In this document: positions 1-9,862 of the stretch, one piece after another | Numbering within the stretch: position 1 is the stretch's first letter | Layout: every line of letters starts with the position of its first letter | Assembly (NCBI RefSeq): GCF_005886345.1 | Contig: NZ_PNEC01000010.1 | Location: 1 to 64,000, forward strand | Direction: 5' to 3' | DNA length: 64,000 bases | Origin: Pseudoalteromonas phenolica | Lineage (GTDB): Bacteria; Pseudomonadota; Gammaproteobacteria; Enterobacterales; Alteromonadaceae | Position numbers and translations under genes: made by a program | The notes under the pieces: generated by a model | The model's input: only the letters and a program-made list of their open reading frames with translations | The model's database searches: none | Told to the model about the DNA's origin: nothing

Positions 1-180
1 GTCTAGTGGTTCTAAATCGAATATTGATAACGCAGTATGAAAGCCAATCAAACTCGCCCAAGGGAGCGTGCTTTCAGTCCTATTTCATCGTCAAAGAACT
101 TGGAAAGGACTCGTCATTACGCTGCGTCCTTTTCCTCGAACTAGAACAGAAGGCAGCGCTCTGAATCATGCATCTTGAGG
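1..180. other. Structured non-coding sequence, possible end of a dispersed repeat
   Basis: No credible reading frame is present. The segment is dense in inverted repeats: TGAAAGC pairs with GCTTTCA, AGTCCT with AGGACT, and GGAAAGGAC with GTCCTTTTCC across one bulge. Such nested arms are typical of small palindromic repeats or mobile-element ends rather than of a gene. The window edge cuts it, so its true left boundary cannot be seen. The link to a repeat family is inference only. Confidence 0.3.
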
Positions 181-310
181 AAGTTTGGGTATATACTTTT
201 ATACATAAAGTAAAAATTACTGAAAACTGTTTGTTTTTCATCATTTCTTGCTATTTATTCATCATTTTGAAGTAAAAATAGGCAGTTGAAATATTTTCTA
301 AAAAAAATGT

Positions 311-339
311 TTGACCTCAATCAGTCAAATCACTATTAT
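311..339 (+). promoter_or_regulatory. Sigma-70 promoter of the tRNA cluster
   Basis: A -35 TTGACC (311-316) and a -10 TATTAT (334-339) are separated by exactly 17 bp. They are followed by a GC-rich discriminator, GCACCCCG. That discriminator is typical of stable-RNA promoters under stringent (ppGpp) control. The first tRNA starts about 45 bp downstream. The roughly 130 bp upstream (180-310) is very AT-rich and could act as an UP element, but holds no gene. Confidence 0.75.
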
Positions 340-384
340 GCACCCCGTTGTCAACGAGGACTCTCGGAGATAACAAAATGGTAT

Positions 385-461
385 CGGCGATTAGCGCAGT
401 TTGGTAGCGCACTTGGTTTGGGTCCAAGGGGTCGCAGGTTCAAATCCTGCATCGCCGACCA
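385..461 (+). tRNA. tRNA-Pro (UGG), copy 1
   Basis: A 77-nt cloverleaf with an encoded 3' CCA. The acceptor arms are CGGCGAT and ATCGCCG, the T arm contains GGTTCAAATCC, and the anticodon loop TTTGGGT gives anticodon UGG. It is the first gene of the cluster and is identical over all 77 nt to the copies at 702-778 and 798-874. Confidence 0.97.
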
Positions 462-507
462 CTTTTAAAATAAGAAAAGTAGCATTGTTGATGTTTACTT
501 CGAGTTT

Positions 508-584
<77 letters not shown>

Positions 585-607
585 TTCTTATTTACTCCCC
601 ATGTAGT

Positions 608-684
608 GGCGGCTGTAGCTCAGTTGGTAGAGCCCTGGATTGTGATTCCGGTTGTCGTGGGTTCGAGCCCCATCAGTCGCCCCA
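608..684 (+). tRNA. tRNA-His (GUG)
   Basis: A 77-nt cloverleaf whose anticodon loop TTGTGAT gives GUG. The extra 5' G (G-1 at 608) can pair with the C before CCA (681). This is the diagnostic eight-pair acceptor needed by histidyl-tRNA synthetase. One G-U pair is seen in the acceptor stem. CCA is encoded. Confidence 0.96.
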
Positions 685-701
685 TCTACATACTTTTTTA
701 T

Positions 702-778
702 CGGCGATTAGCGCAGTTTGGTAGCGCACTTGGTTTGGGTCCAAGGGGTCGCAGGTTCAAATCCTGCATCGCCGACCA
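702..778 (+). tRNA. tRNA-Pro (UGG), copy 2
   Basis: Identical to the 77-nt tRNA-Pro(UGG) at 385-461, including the encoded CCA. It follows tRNA-His by 17 nt in the same orientation. It probably arose by local duplication or gene conversion. Confidence 0.97.
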
Positions 779-797
779 CTCCTAAAAAATATACTGT

Positions 798-874
798 CGG
801 CGATTAGCGCAGTTTGGTAGCGCACTTGGTTTGGGTCCAAGGGGTCGCAGGTTCAAATCCTGCATCGCCGACCA
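798..874 (+). tRNA. tRNA-Pro (UGG), copy 3
   Basis: A third identical tRNA-Pro(UGG), 19 nt after copy 2. It closes the Pro-Arg-His-Pro-Pro cluster. T-rich sequence follows (TTATTTTCTCTCTTTTT), but no clear hairpin terminator is visible. Confidence 0.97.
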
Positions 875-946
875 TCTTATTTTCTCTCTTTTTAGTCATC
901 TTTTAATCAGTCAGCCTGTTATTCACCATTTATTTACCTTCATAGC

Positions 947-974
947 TCGACTACAGCAATGAATCGGTTATAAT
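947..974 (+). promoter_or_regulatory. Sigma-70 promoter, probably for tig
   Basis: A perfect -10 TATAAT (969-974) stands 16 bp after a weaker -35-like TCGACT (947-952). It implies a leader of about 150 nt before the tig start at 1130. The spacer 875-1129 otherwise shows nothing recognisable. Confidence 0.5.
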
Positions 975-1129
975 GCCGCGTCTATTGTTTAACATAGCGC
1001 CCAGTAGGGCAGGCAACAAGATTGTCTAATAGAGTTAAATACACGTATTGCGTTTTTAACTAAGCTAATTAGTGCAACTTGTTTCTAAGGAAGGCGCATT
1101 GGCGCCAAAAATGAAGATTGAGGTAAATC

Positions 1130-2434
1130 ATGCAAGTTTCTGTTGAGACGACTCAAGGCCTTGAGCGCCGTCTGACTATCACCGTTCCTGCAGAGAACGT
1201 TGAGACTGAAGTTAAAAAACGCTTACAACAACTGTCTAGAACTCAGCGTATCGATGGTTTCCGTCCAGGTAAGGTACCAGTAAAAGTAATCGCTAAGCGT
1301 TACGGTGCAGCTGTACGTCAAGAAGTTGCTGGCGATATCATGCAACGCAACTACATCGAAGCAATTGTTTCTGAAAAGCTAAACCCAGCTGGCGCACCTG
1401 CGTTCGCACCTAAGTCTTTAGAAGAAGGCAAAGAGCTAGTATTCGAAGCAACTTTTGAAGTTTACCCAGAAGTTGAACTAAAAGACCTTGAGAAAATCGC
1501 TGTTGAAAAGCCAGTTGTAGATGTAACTGACGAAGACTTAGCTAACATGCTAGAAACACTTCGTAAGCAACACGCTACTTGGACTGAAAGCGATGCAGCT
1601 GCTGGCGAAAACGACCGTGTAACTGTTGATTTCCTAGGTACTGTTGACGGTGAAGAGTTCGAAGGCGGTAAAGCTGAAGACTTCCCTCTAGAGCTAGGTC
1701 AAGGTCGCATGATCCCAGGTTTCGAAGACGGTATCGTTGGTAAAAAAGCAGGCGAAGAAGTTGTTGCTGATGTGACTTTCCCTGAAGAATACCACGCTGA
1801 AAACCTAAAAGGTAAGCCAGCTCAATTCACTATCACTGTGAAGAAAGTAGAAGTTCAAGAACTTCCTGAGCTAAACGACGAATTCGCAACTAAGTTTGGT
1901 GTTGCTGAAGGTGGCGTTGACGCACTGAAAGAAGAAGTTAAAAAGAACATGTCTCGTGAGCTAACTCAAGCAGTTAAAGCGAACGTAAAAGACCAAGCTA
2001 TCAAAGGTCTTTTAGAGACTAACGAAGTTGAAGTGCCTAAGTCACTTATCGACCAAGAAATCGATGCGCTTCGTCAACAAGCGGCACAACGTTTTGGCGG
2101 CAACGCACAAAACATGCCTGAGCTACCAGCTGAGCTTTTCCACGAGCAAGCAGTAACTCGCGTTAAGACTGGTCTACTTCTTGGTGAAGTGATCAAGTCA
2201 AACGACATCAAAGTTGATGACGCTAAAGTTGAAGAGCTAATTGCATCAGTTGCTTCTGCATACGAAGATCCAAGTGAAGTAGTTGCATACTACAAATCAA
2301 ACGATCAAATGATGCAGCAAATGCGTAACGTAGCTATGGAAGAGCAAGCTGTTGAAGCGATTCTTGCAAAAGCTGCAGTGACTGACGTTGAAAAAGCATT
2401 CGACGACATCATGAATCCACAGCAAGGTGCTTAA
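1130..2434 (+). CDS. tig: Trigger factor, ribosome-associated chaperone
   Basis: Trigger factor docks at the ribosomal exit tunnel and holds nascent chains; it also has peptidyl-prolyl isomerase activity. At 434 residues it is close to the usual ~432. The ribosome-binding signature GFRPGKVP is at residues 43-50, the FKBP-type PPIase domain spans roughly 150-245, and the helical substrate-binding C-terminal domain follows. The ATG is preceded by GAGGT at good spacing. It is the first gene of the conserved tig-clpP-clpX-lon-hupB-ppiD block. Codon use is that of a highly expressed gene. Confidence 0.97.
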   Translation: MQVSVETTQGLERRLTITVPAENVETEVKKRLQQLSRTQRIDGFRPGKVPVKVIAKRYGAAVRQEVAGDIMQRNYIEAIVSEKLNPAGAPAFAPKSLEEGKELVFEATFEVYPEVELKDLEKIAVEKPVVDVTDEDLANMLETLRKQHATWTESDAAAGENDRVTVDFLGTVDGEEFEGGKAEDFPLELGQGRMIPGFEDGIVGKKAGEEVVADVTFPEEYHAENLKGKPAQFTITVKKVEVQELPELNDEFATKFGVAEGGVDALKEEVKKNMSRELTQAVKANVKDQAIKGLLETNEVEVPKSLIDQEIDALRQQAAQRFGGNAQNMPELPAELFHEQAVTRVKTGLLLGEVIKSNDIKVDDAKVEELIASVASAYEDPSEVVAYYKSNDQMMQQMRNVAMEEQAVEAILAKAAVTDVEKAFDDIMNPQQGA

Positions 2435-2467
2435 TAAGTCATTGACTTAAAGCTTTGCTAACGATTT

Positions 2468-2507
2468 AATGGCTCGTGATACTCTTATTGAGGATCCGAG
2501 CCATTTT
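2468..2507 (+). terminator. Hairpin terminator after tig
   Basis: The outer 9-bp stem AATGGCTCG / CGAGCCATT continues through GAT/ATC and CTC/GAG pairs with one bulge and one mismatch. A short TTTT tract follows. It would separate tig from clpP transcription at least in part. Confidence 0.6.
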
Positions 2508-2578
2508 ACTTTCTGTAGGTAAAATATCCGCAAAACGCAGCGCCAGAGATTTTGGCGGCTCCTAAGGAATGAATAACA

Positions 2579-3196
2579 ATGAATGATGGTATGTTTGATC
2601 CACTTAATGCATTAGTCCCTATGGTTGTTGAGCAAACAGCGAAAGGTGAACGCTCTTTTGACATTTATTCACGTCTTTTAAAAGAACGTATTATTTTCTT
2701 AACTGGACAAGTTGAAGACCACATGGCAAACCTTATTGTGGCGCAACTATTATTCTTAGAATCTGAAAGTCCTGATAAAGATATTTATTTATACATCAAC
2801 TCGCCAGGCGGTTCGGTAACGGCGGGTATGTCTATTTATGACACTATGAATTTCATCAAACCTGATGTAAGTACTGTATGTGTTGGCCAAGCTGCGAGCA
2901 TGGGCGCATTCTTACTGTCAGGTGGTGCAAAAGGTAAACGTTATTGCTTACCTAACTCTCGCGTGATGATCCACCAACCTTTAGGTGGCTTCCAAGGTCA
3001 GGCATCTGATTTTGAAATTCATGCAAAAGAGATTTTATCGATCAAAGAAAAACTAAATCGTTTAATGGCTGATCACACGGGCCAAGAATACGAAAAAGTA
3101 GCACACGACACAGACCGTGATAACTTTATGACTGCAGAGCAGGCACTAGAGTATGGTCTAATCGATGCAGTTCACACTCGCAGAGATTTAAAATAA
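2579..3196 (+). CDS. clpP: ATP-dependent Clp protease, proteolytic subunit
   Basis: ClpP is the barrel-shaped serine protease that degrades proteins unfolded by ClpX or ClpA. At 205 residues it matches the family. The catalytic triad is visible as Ser107 (in GQAASMG), His132 (in MIHQP) and Asp181. These sit four positions before E. coli Ser111, His136 and Asp185. The N-terminus carries the short propeptide expected to be self-cleaved. The ATG is preceded by AAGGA. clpX follows after 180 bp on the same strand. Confidence 0.97.
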   Translation: MNDGMFDPLNALVPMVVEQTAKGERSFDIYSRLLKERIIFLTGQVEDHMANLIVAQLLFLESESPDKDIYLYINSPGGSVTAGMSIYDTMNFIKPDVSTVCVGQAASMGAFLLSGGAKGKRYCLPNSRVMIHQPLGGFQGQASDFEIHAKEILSIKEKLNRLMADHTGQEYEKVAHDTDRDNFMTAEQALEYGLIDAVHTRRDLK

Positions 3197-3197
3197 G

Positions 3198-3258
3198 TTA
3201 TAATTCCAATCATCAATAATATTCAAAATTGATCACTTTTTTAAGATTATTGGTATAA
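3198..3258. repeat. Imperfect palindrome in the clpP-clpX spacer
   Basis: The left end TTATAATTCCAAT and the right end GATTATTGGTATAA are near-perfect inverted copies; a 3-nt insertion in the left arm spoils an exact TTATACCAAT match. The interior is AT-rich. This architecture, TATACCAAT...ATTGGTATA, suggests a dispersed palindromic intergenic element. A related-looking but more degenerate arrangement lies at 18361-18462. Family membership is inference. Confidence 0.35.
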
Positions 3259-3376
3259 ATCAGGGCAAAGTTAATTTGCCCTATGTTAACTATGCTAATT
3301 TTTAGATTCTTTGATATAGTTAACAACATGATTATTGTTATCTAGAGCAGATAACGCAAAACGATGAGGTAGCTGA

Positions 3377-4660
3377 ATGTCAGATACACCAACAGACGGC
3401 GACAAAAATACAAAGCTTTTATATTGCTCATTTTGTGGCAAAAGCCAACATGAAGTAAGAAAGCTGATTGCTGGACCTTCTGTTTATATTTGTGACGAAT
3501 GCGTCGACCTGTGCAACGACATTATTAGGGAAGAAATCAAAGATATTGCACCAAAGCATGACTCTGGTGACAAACTACCTGTTCCTAAAGAGATCCGTAA
3601 CCACCTAGACGACTATGTTATTGGTCAAGAGCACGCTAAAAAAGTGTTAGCTGTTGCTGTATATAACCATTACAAGCGTTTAAAGAATCAATCTGTAAAG
3701 TCTGAAGTTGAACTTGGCAAGAGTAATATTCTACTTATCGGTCCAACGGGTAGTGGTAAAACGCTATTAGCAGAAACGCTGGCGCGATTACTTGACGTTC
3801 CATTTACGATGGCTGACGCAACAACTTTAACTGAAGCGGGTTATGTTGGTGAGGATGTTGAAAATATCATCCAAAAGCTGCTGCAGAAATGTGATTACGA
3901 TGTCGAAAAAGCACAGCGTGGCATTGTTTATATTGACGAAATAGACAAGATTTCTCGTAAATCTGATAATCCATCAATTACGCGTGATGTGTCAGGTGAA
4001 GGCGTTCAGCAAGCTTTACTTAAGCTGATTGAAGGTACCATTGCGTCAGTGCCACCACAAGGCGGCCGTAAGCACCCTCAACAAGAGTTCTTGCAGGTTG
4101 ATACCTCTAAAATCTTGTTCATCTGTGGTGGTGCATTTGCTGGTCTTGATAAAGTCATTGAACAGCGTAGTCATAAAAATACAGGTATTGGCTTTGGTGC
4201 AGACGTTAAAACGTCAGATTCAGAACGTTCTTTAAGTGAAACATTTAAACATGTTGAGCCTGAAGATTTGGTGAAATACGGTTTAATCCCTGAATTTATT
4301 GGTCGTCTTCCAGTTGTAGCGACGCTGACAGAGCTTGATGAAGCAGCTCTTATTCAAATTTTAAGTGAGCCTAAAAACGCGCTGACTAAACAATTTGGCG
4401 CACTTTTCAAAATGGAAGGTGTTGAATTAGAGTTTAGAGAAGACGCGCTGAAAGCGATTGCACATAAAGCGATGGAACGTAAAACAGGTGCTCGAGGCCT
4501 GCGTTCTATTGTTGAAGGTGTACTACTAAACACTATGTATGATTTACCTTCAATAGAAGATGTCAGTAAAGTCGTCATTGATGAGACTGTCATTAAAGGC
4601 GAATCAGACCCAATTCTTCTTTATGAAAACGGCAGCCAAGACAAAGCTGTTTCAGAATAA
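3377..4660 (+). CDS. clpX: ClpX, AAA+ unfoldase of the ClpXP protease
   Basis: ClpX recognises tagged substrates, unfolds them with ATP and feeds them to ClpP. The 427-residue protein has the N-terminal zinc-binding domain (Cys17, Cys20, Cys39, Cys42), Walker A GPTGSGKT at 122-129, Walker B IVYIDEID, the GYVGED pore loop and the IGF loop (in TGIGFGAD) that docks onto ClpP. Full length with no missing key residue. It lies directly downstream of clpP, the usual arrangement. Confidence 0.97.
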   Translation: MSDTPTDGDKNTKLLYCSFCGKSQHEVRKLIAGPSVYICDECVDLCNDIIREEIKDIAPKHDSGDKLPVPKEIRNHLDDYVIGQEHAKKVLAVAVYNHYKRLKNQSVKSEVELGKSNILLIGPTGSGKTLLAETLARLLDVPFTMADATTLTEAGYVGEDVENIIQKLLQKCDYDVEKAQRGIVYIDEIDKISRKSDNPSITRDVSGEGVQQALLKLIEGTIASVPPQGGRKHPQQEFLQVDTSKILFICGGAFAGLDKVIEQRSHKNTGIGFGADVKTSDSERSLSETFKHVEPEDLVKYGLIPEFIGRLPVVATLTELDEAALIQILSEPKNALTKQFGALFKMEGVELEFREDALKAIAHKAMERKTGARGLRSIVEGVLLNTMYDLPSIEDVSKVVIDETVIKGESDPILLYENGSQDKAVSE

Positions 4661-4674
4661 TTAAGATTCGGTAT

Positions 4675-4702
4675 AAAAAAGGAGCCAATGGCTCCTTTTT
4701 TT
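4675..4702 (+). terminator. Intrinsic terminator after clpX
   Basis: The perfect stem GGAGCC-AAT-GGCTCC is preceded by A6 and followed by T7. It isolates lon from clpX read-through, consistent with lon having its own promoter immediately downstream. Confidence 0.9.
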
Positions 4703-4711
4703 ATCAATCGG

Positions 4712-4739
4712 TTGAACTTTATGGGTTTAATCCCCATAT
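4712..4739 (+). promoter_or_regulatory. Heat-shock (sigma-32) type promoter of lon
   Basis: TTGAA (4712-4716) and CCCCATAT (4732-4739) are separated by 15 bp. Both resemble the sigma-32 consensus (CTTGAA, N13-17, CCCCAT). The arrangement is very like the known E. coli lon promoter, and the lon ATG lies 40 bp downstream. No start site can be proven from sequence. Confidence 0.75.
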
Positions 4740-4779
4740 TGCCATTATTAACGAATAACCAAAATGCGAAGAGAAAATA

Positions 4780-7149
4780 ATGACACTTGAGAGAACTGAT
4801 CGAGTCGAAATTCCTGTGTTGGCCCTACGCGACGTTGTTGTGTATCCGCATATGGTGATCCCGCTATTTGTTGGTCGTGAGAAATCGATCAGATGTCTTG
4901 AAGCGGCGATGGAAAAAGACAAGCAAATTTTTCTAGCCGCGCAGATGGATGCTGCGGTTGATGACCCTTCAACAGATGAAATTTATACAACAGGCACAAT
5001 TGCGACTGTATTACAGTTACTAAAATTGCCTGATGGCACAGTAAAGGTGCTAGTAGAAGGTACGCAAAGAGCGCGTATCGAATCATTCATTGAAACCGAT
5101 GAGTACTTTTCTGCGACTGCGCAATTTGTAGCTTCACAAGACATTGATGAGCAAGAGCAAGATATTTTCGTGCGCAGTGCAATTAGCCAATTTGAAGGCT
5201 ATGTAAAGCTTAATAAGAAGATCCCACCAGAAGTTTTATCATCTGTGTCTGGAATCGATGAAGCAGCACGCCTAGCTGATACTATGGCTGCACATATGCC
5301 TATTAAGGTACCTGAAAAGCAGAAAGTATTAGAGCTTGAAAGCGTAACAGAGCGTTTAGAGTACTTAATGGCGCTTATGGAAGGTGAAATTGATCTACTA
5401 CAAGTAGAGAAGAAGATCCGCTCTCGCGTTAAAAAGCAGATGGAAAAATCACAACGTGAGTACTACCTGAACGAACAAATGAAAGCGATTCAAAAAGAGT
5501 TAGGTGAGCTGGATGATGTACCTGATGAATTTGAAGCGTTGAAAAAGCGTATCAGCGAAGCGCAAATGCCAAAAGAGGCAGAAGAAAAAGCCACTGCTGA
5601 ACTGAACAAGTTAAAAATGATGTCGCCAATGTCTGCAGAAGCAACGGTGGTGCGTTCGTACATTGATACCATGATCAATGTACCTTGGAAAAAACGTTCT
5701 AAGGTGAAAAAAGATTTAGCTGGCGCTGAAAAAATCTTAAATGCCGATCACTACGGCCTTGAAAAAGTAAAAGAACGTATTATTGAATACCTAGCGGTAC
5801 AACAGCGTACCAATAAACTAAAAGGTCCAATTTTATGTTTAGTGGGGCCTCCTGGCGTAGGTAAAACCAGTTTAGGCCAATCAATTGCTCGTTCAACAGG
5901 TCGTAAGTATATTCGAATGGCACTGGGTGGCGTTCGTGATGAAGCTGAGATCCGCGGTCACCGTAGAACTTACATTGGTTCAATGCCAGGCAAGCTCATT
6001 CAAAGCATGAGTAAAGTTGGGGTGAAAAACCCATTATTCTTGCTTGATGAAATTGATAAGATGTCATCGGACATGCGTGGTGATCCAGCTTCTGCATTAT
6101 TAGAAGTATTGGATCCAGAGCAAAATAGCACCTTTGCCGATCACTACTTAGAAGTGGATTACGACTTGTCAGATGTAATGTTCGTTGCGACGTCTAACAG
6201 CTTCAATATTCCAGGTCCTTTACTTGATCGTATGGAAGTGATCCGTCTATCTGGTTATACCGAAGATGAAAAGCTGAATATTTCTAAGCAGCACCTGATT
6301 CCAAAGCAGATCAAGCGTAATGGTTTGAAAGCTGGCGAGGTTGAAATCGAAGATAGCGCTATCATTGGCATCATCCGTTATTACACGCGTGAAGCGGGTG
6401 TTCGTAGCCTAGAGCGTGAGATCTCAAAGCTTTGCCGCAAAGCGGTTAAAGACATCTTATTAAACAAAGACAACAAGCAAATAGTTATCAATGGTGACAA
6501 CTTAGAGTCTTATTTAGGTGTACATCGCCACGACTTTGGTAAAGCAGAAGACGGTGACAGAATTGGCCAAGTGACTGGCTTGGCATGGACTGAAGTCGGT
6601 GGTGACTTACTGACCATCGAATGTGCCTCAATGCCGGGTAAAGGCAAGTTGTCATTTACTGGCTCCCTAGGTGATGTGATGCAAGAGTCGATTCAGGCAG
6701 CTATGACGGTTGTTCGTAGTCGTACTGATAAACTGCGCATTAATGAAGACTTCTATGAGAAGCGTGATATTCACGTACACGTACCAGAAGGCGCGACGCC
6801 TAAAGATGGGCCAAGTGCAGGTATTGCGATGGTCACAGCTTTAGTTTCGAGCTTGACGGGTAATCCTGTACGTTCTGATGTGGCTATGACAGGTGAGATC
6901 ACTTTACGTGGTGAAGTACTACCTATCGGTGGTTTAAAAGAAAAACTACTGGCTGCGCACCGTGGCGGTATTAAAACCGTTGTGATTCCAAAAGTGAATG
7001 AAAGAGACTTGAAGGAAATTCCTCAGAATGTGCTAGAAGGCTTAGAAATTCACCCTGTTTCTTGGATTGATGAGGTGTTATCACTGGCTTTAGCTGAACC
7101 AATCGAGTCATTTTCTGTTGAAACTCAGAAAAAAGTCGAAAATAGCTAA
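4780..7149 (+). CDS. lon: Lon protease, ATP-dependent (La)
   Basis: Lon degrades misfolded and short-lived regulatory proteins in the cytoplasm. At 789 residues it is close to the E. coli length of 784. It has the N-terminal LAN domain, coiled helical segment, Walker A GPPGVGKT at 356-363 and Walker B LFLLDEID. The C-terminal protease domain carries the catalytic dyad Ser679 (in DGPSAG) and Lys722, at the E. coli positions. It has its own heat-shock promoter and precedes hupB, the classical order. Confidence 0.98.
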   Translation: MTLERTDRVEIPVLALRDVVVYPHMVIPLFVGREKSIRCLEAAMEKDKQIFLAAQMDAAVDDPSTDEIYTTGTIATVLQLLKLPDGTVKVLVEGTQRARIESFIETDEYFSATAQFVASQDIDEQEQDIFVRSAISQFEGYVKLNKKIPPEVLSSVSGIDEAARLADTMAAHMPIKVPEKQKVLELESVTERLEYLMALMEGEIDLLQVEKKIRSRVKKQMEKSQREYYLNEQMKAIQKELGELDDVPDEFEALKKRISEAQMPKEAEEKATAELNKLKMMSPMSAEATVVRSYIDTMINVPWKKRSKVKKDLAGAEKILNADHYGLEKVKERIIEYLAVQQRTNKLKGPILCLVGPPGVGKTSLGQSIARSTGRKYIRMALGGVRDEAEIRGHRRTYIGSMPGKLIQSMSKVGVKNPLFLLDEIDKMSSDMRGDPASALLEVLDPEQNSTFADHYLEVDYDLSDVMFVATSNSFNIPGPLLDRMEVIRLSGYTEDEKLNISKQHLIPKQIKRNGLKAGEVEIEDSAIIGIIRYYTREAGVRSLEREISKLCRKAVKDILLNKDNKQIVINGDNLESYLGVHRHDFGKAEDGDRIGQVTGLAWTEVGGDLLTIECASMPGKGKLSFTGSLGDVMQESIQAAMTVVRSRTDKLRINEDFYEKRDIHVHVPEGATPKDGPSAGIAMVTALVSSLTGNPVRSDVAMTGEITLRGEVLPIGGLKEKLLAAHRGGIKTVVIPKVNERDLKEIPQNVLEGLEIHPVSWIDEVLSLALAEPIESFSVETQKKVENS

Positions 7150-7250
7150 AAAAGTGCTGTAAAGGGCTTTTCAAATCACATCGGTGTGATAAGTTAGGCT
7201 CTGATTCAAGCCTAGGCCTTATATAGCTTAGGCTTACAAAGATTTTAAGA

Positions 7251-7275
7251 ATTAGAAAGTACGTCACTTTCTAAT
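7251..7275. repeat. Perfect 10-bp inverted repeat between lon and hupB
   Basis: ATTAGAAAGT and ACTTTCTAAT flank the 5-nt centre ACGTC. No T-run follows on either strand, so it is not a standard terminator. A second inverted pair, AAGCCTA (7208-7214) and TAGGCTT (7229-7235), lies just before it. It could be an RNA-processing hairpin in a lon-hupB transcript or a protein-binding site; the sequence does not decide. Confidence 0.5.
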
Positions 7276-7349
7276 AGTAATAACAAAAAGTGGTAGTTAT
7301 CAAAAAAATGCTCTCGCTTTTGATAATAACAATGTAAGAGGATGATATT

Positions 7350-7622
7350 GTGAATAAATCTCAATTAATCGATCAAATTGCAGCTGATGCTGACATCTCT
7401 AAAGCAGCGGCAGGTCGTGCGCTAGATTCATTCATCGAGTCAGTAACTGGTGCGTTAAAAGATGGCGATTCTGTAGCATTAGTTGGTTTCGGTACTTTTT
7501 CTGTACGTGAGCGTGCTGCACGTTCTGGCCGTAACCCACAGACTGGTGAAACTATCCAAATCGCAGCTGCGAACATTCCTTCTTTCAAAGCGGGTAAAGC
7601 ACTGAAAGACGCAGTAAACTAA
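7350..7622 (+). CDS. hupB: DNA-binding protein HU, beta type
   Basis: HU is the 90-residue nucleoid protein that bends DNA without strong sequence preference. The whole family fold is present, including the [22 protein letters not shown] signature leading into the DNA-clamping arms and the proline of the AANIPSF tip. The start is GTG, preceded by AAGAGGATG. Position between lon and ppiD marks it as the beta-type (hupB) copy. A strong terminator follows. Confidence 0.96.
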   Translation: MNKSQLIDQIAADADISKAAAGRALDSFIESVTGALKDGDSVALVGFGTFSVRERAARSGRNPQTGETIQIAAANIPSFKAGKALKDAVN

Positions 7623-7692
7623 TTGAATTAGTTACGAGGCTTTACACTGATTCACGTTTAAATCGTTAAGTCAGTCTCGTGTAGCTTCAAGT

Positions 7693-7726
7693 AAAAAAGC
7701 GTATCTGATAAGATACGCTTTTTTTA
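7693..7726 (+). terminator. Intrinsic terminator after hupB
   Basis: The 9-bp stem AGCGTATCT-GATA-AGATACGCT is flanked by A6 upstream and T7 downstream. Confidence 0.92.
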
Positions 7727-7781
7727 CAATAGCTAAAAATCAAAGCGCGTGCGTGCTTTGGCTTAGATAAGAGAAACAACA

Positions 7782-9692
7782 ATGCTAGAAAAGATCAGAG
7801 AAGGCTCACAGGGCCTTGCAGCCAAAATTATCCTTGGCTTAGTTATCCTGTCTTTTGCGTTAGCAGGGATAGGTGGTTACCTAGGTCAAACCACAGAGCA
7901 ACCTGTCGCAGAAGTTAATGGAGTTCAAATTAGTCAAACTGAGTTCTCACGTGCTTTTGAAAATGAGCGTGCACGTCTTGAACAACAGTTTGGTGAATAC
8001 TTTGCGCAAATCGCAGCTGACCCAAATTATATGGCTCAGATCCGTAATGGCGTGATTGACCGTTTGGTACAACAAGAATTACAAAACCAACTTGCACTTC
8101 AGTTAGGTCTTCGTGTCAGTGACGATCAAGTGAAAAAAGCGATTGTTGAAATGCCTTATTTCCAAATCGCGGGTCAGTTTAACAACGACACTTACCTTCG
8201 TGCGATCCGTCAAATGAACTTCCAACCAGATACATTCAGAGAGTTCTTACGTGAAGAAATGACTCGTACACAACTAGTTTCAGCAGTTGCTGGTTCTGAC
8301 TTCGTGCTACCGAGTGAGTTACAACATACTGCAGCATTGCAACAACAAACACGTAATATTGATTATGTGGTACTGACAAAAGAGAAGATGAAGTCTCAAG
8401 TATCAGTGTCAGATGAAGAAGTAAGTGATTATTATCAGCTTAATCAACAACAGTTTATGGCCCCAGAGCAAGTCGCTGTTCAGTATTTAGAATTAAAAGC
8501 AGACGATATTACTTTAGATACGCCAGTTACAGACGAAGACGTACGTGCTTTCTATGAAGAAAGTAAATCTCAGTATCTAGAAGAAGAAAAGCGTCGTGTT
8601 GCACACATCCTTATCGATAACAGCGAAGATGATGCTTCTGCAGAAGAAAAAGCTAACGCTATCTTAGCTGAGCTAAAAGCGGGCGCAGACTTTGCTACTT
8701 TAGCGGAAGAAAAATCTGACGATATCGTTAGTGCTGAGCTCGGTGGTGACCTTGATTGGATTGAGCGTGATGTGATGGAACCTGCGTTTGAAGAAGCAGC
8801 ATTTGCACTTGCTAATATTGGTGATTTCACAGAAGTTGTAATGACAGAGTTTGGTTACCACATTATTAAATTGACAGATTTACAAGCTCAAGTTGAGAAA
8901 CCATTTGAAGAAGTTGCTGATGAGTTAAGAAGCGAGCTTGTTAAAAATGCAAAATTAGATGCTTTTTACCAAAAACAAGCGGAAGTTGCTGAATTAGCAT
9001 TTGAAGTCTCTGACTCTTTAGAGGATGCTTCTCTAGTTGCTGGTACTGAGTTAAAGTCTACATCACTTTCTAGTCGTATGACTCTACCTGCACCTTTAAA
9101 TTCACCGTCTGTAACGGCTGCGATTTTCACACCAGAATTACTTGAAGACAAAGTGAACTCTGAAGTGCTAGAAGTGGCACCTGAGCATATTGTAGTTGTG
9201 CGTGTTACAGAGCATGTTGCCGCTGCAACTAAGCCGCTTGAAGAAGTTAAAGAGCAAATCGTGGCAACTTTAACTAACGAAAAAGCATCATCGTTGCTTG
9301 CTGATTATTCAGAAAACTTATTTACAGAGTTTAAAGCAGGTAAAGCGCTACAAGAGATCGCTACAACTGAAGCAACTGAAGTTAGCTCTGATACAGCACT
9401 TCAACGTCAATCTTTCTCTGTTGCGCCTGCGATTGTAAAAGACGTATTTGCATTACCTCATCCATCGGAAGGTGGCAAAGTTGAAAGCTTAGTTACGTTA
9501 AATAATGGTGATGTAGCGCTTGTTCAACTGAACTCAGTAACAACTCCTGAAATTACAGCTGAGTTAGATGCACAGCAAAAGCAGGGTATTACAATGTCGG
9601 CGATTAACAAAAATTACTTAGCGTTTGTTTCAGCTCTTGAATCAAAAGCAGAAGTGGTTCGTCCAACAGTTCAAGTTGCTGAAGAAAATTAA
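7782..9692 (+). CDS. ppiD: PpiD, periplasmic parvulin-type chaperone
   Basis: PpiD is anchored in the inner membrane near the Sec translocon and helps newly exported proteins fold. The 636-residue protein has a single N-terminal membrane segment (about 16-36) preceded by basic residues, then a SurA-like N-domain with many Gln-rich helices. A parvulin domain covers about 265-365 (RRVAHILI ... FGYHIIKL), with a helical C-terminal region after it. Length is close to the E. coli 623. It has its own terminator and is the last gene of the quality-control block. Confidence 0.93.
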   Translation: MLEKIREGSQGLAAKIILGLVILSFALAGIGGYLGQTTEQPVAEVNGVQISQTEFSRAFENERARLEQQFGEYFAQIAADPNYMAQIRNGVIDRLVQQELQNQLALQLGLRVSDDQVKKAIVEMPYFQIAGQFNNDTYLRAIRQMNFQPDTFREFLREEMTRTQLVSAVAGSDFVLPSELQHTAALQQQTRNIDYVVLTKEKMKSQVSVSDEEVSDYYQLNQQQFMAPEQVAVQYLELKADDITLDTPVTDEDVRAFYEESKSQYLEEEKRRVAHILIDNSEDDASAEEKANAILAELKAGADFATLAEEKSDDIVSAELGGDLDWIERDVMEPAFEEAAFALANIGDFTEVVMTEFGYHIIKLTDLQAQVEKPFEEVADELRSELVKNAKLDAFYQKQAEVAELAFEVSDSLEDASLVAGTELKSTSLSSRMTLPAPLNSPSVTAAIFTPELLEDKVNSEVLEVAPEHIVVVRVTEHVAAATKPLEEVKEQIVATLTNEKASSLLADYSENLFTEFKAGKALQEIATTEATEVSSDTALQRQSFSVAPAIVKDVFALPHPSEGGKVESLVTLNNGDVALVQLNSVTTPEITAELDAQQKQGITMSAINKNYLAFVSALESKAEVVRPTVQVAEEN

Positions 9693-9711
9693 GTAAATAT
9701 TTTATGAATAG

Positions 9712-9737
9712 AAAAGCGCCTTTATGGCGCTTTTTTT
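9712..9737 (+). terminator. Intrinsic terminator after ppiD
   Basis: Stem AAAGCGCC-TTTAT-GGCGCTTT followed by a run of T7. Confidence 0.92.
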
Positions 9738-9862
9738 ATTCTAATTTACAAAACAATAGCAAGTTTGCTGGGTTTTTGTACGCTCCATTATTGACATAAA
9801 TCCCCATTGCTCTATGGTTAGAGTAATATCTACAAACAATAAATACTCAGGGAGCTGGGAAC

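Noticed and set aside
286..468. 60-codon frame across the first tRNA-Pro
   Set aside because: It runs straight through a tRNA gene, has no ribosome-binding site and no protein-like composition.
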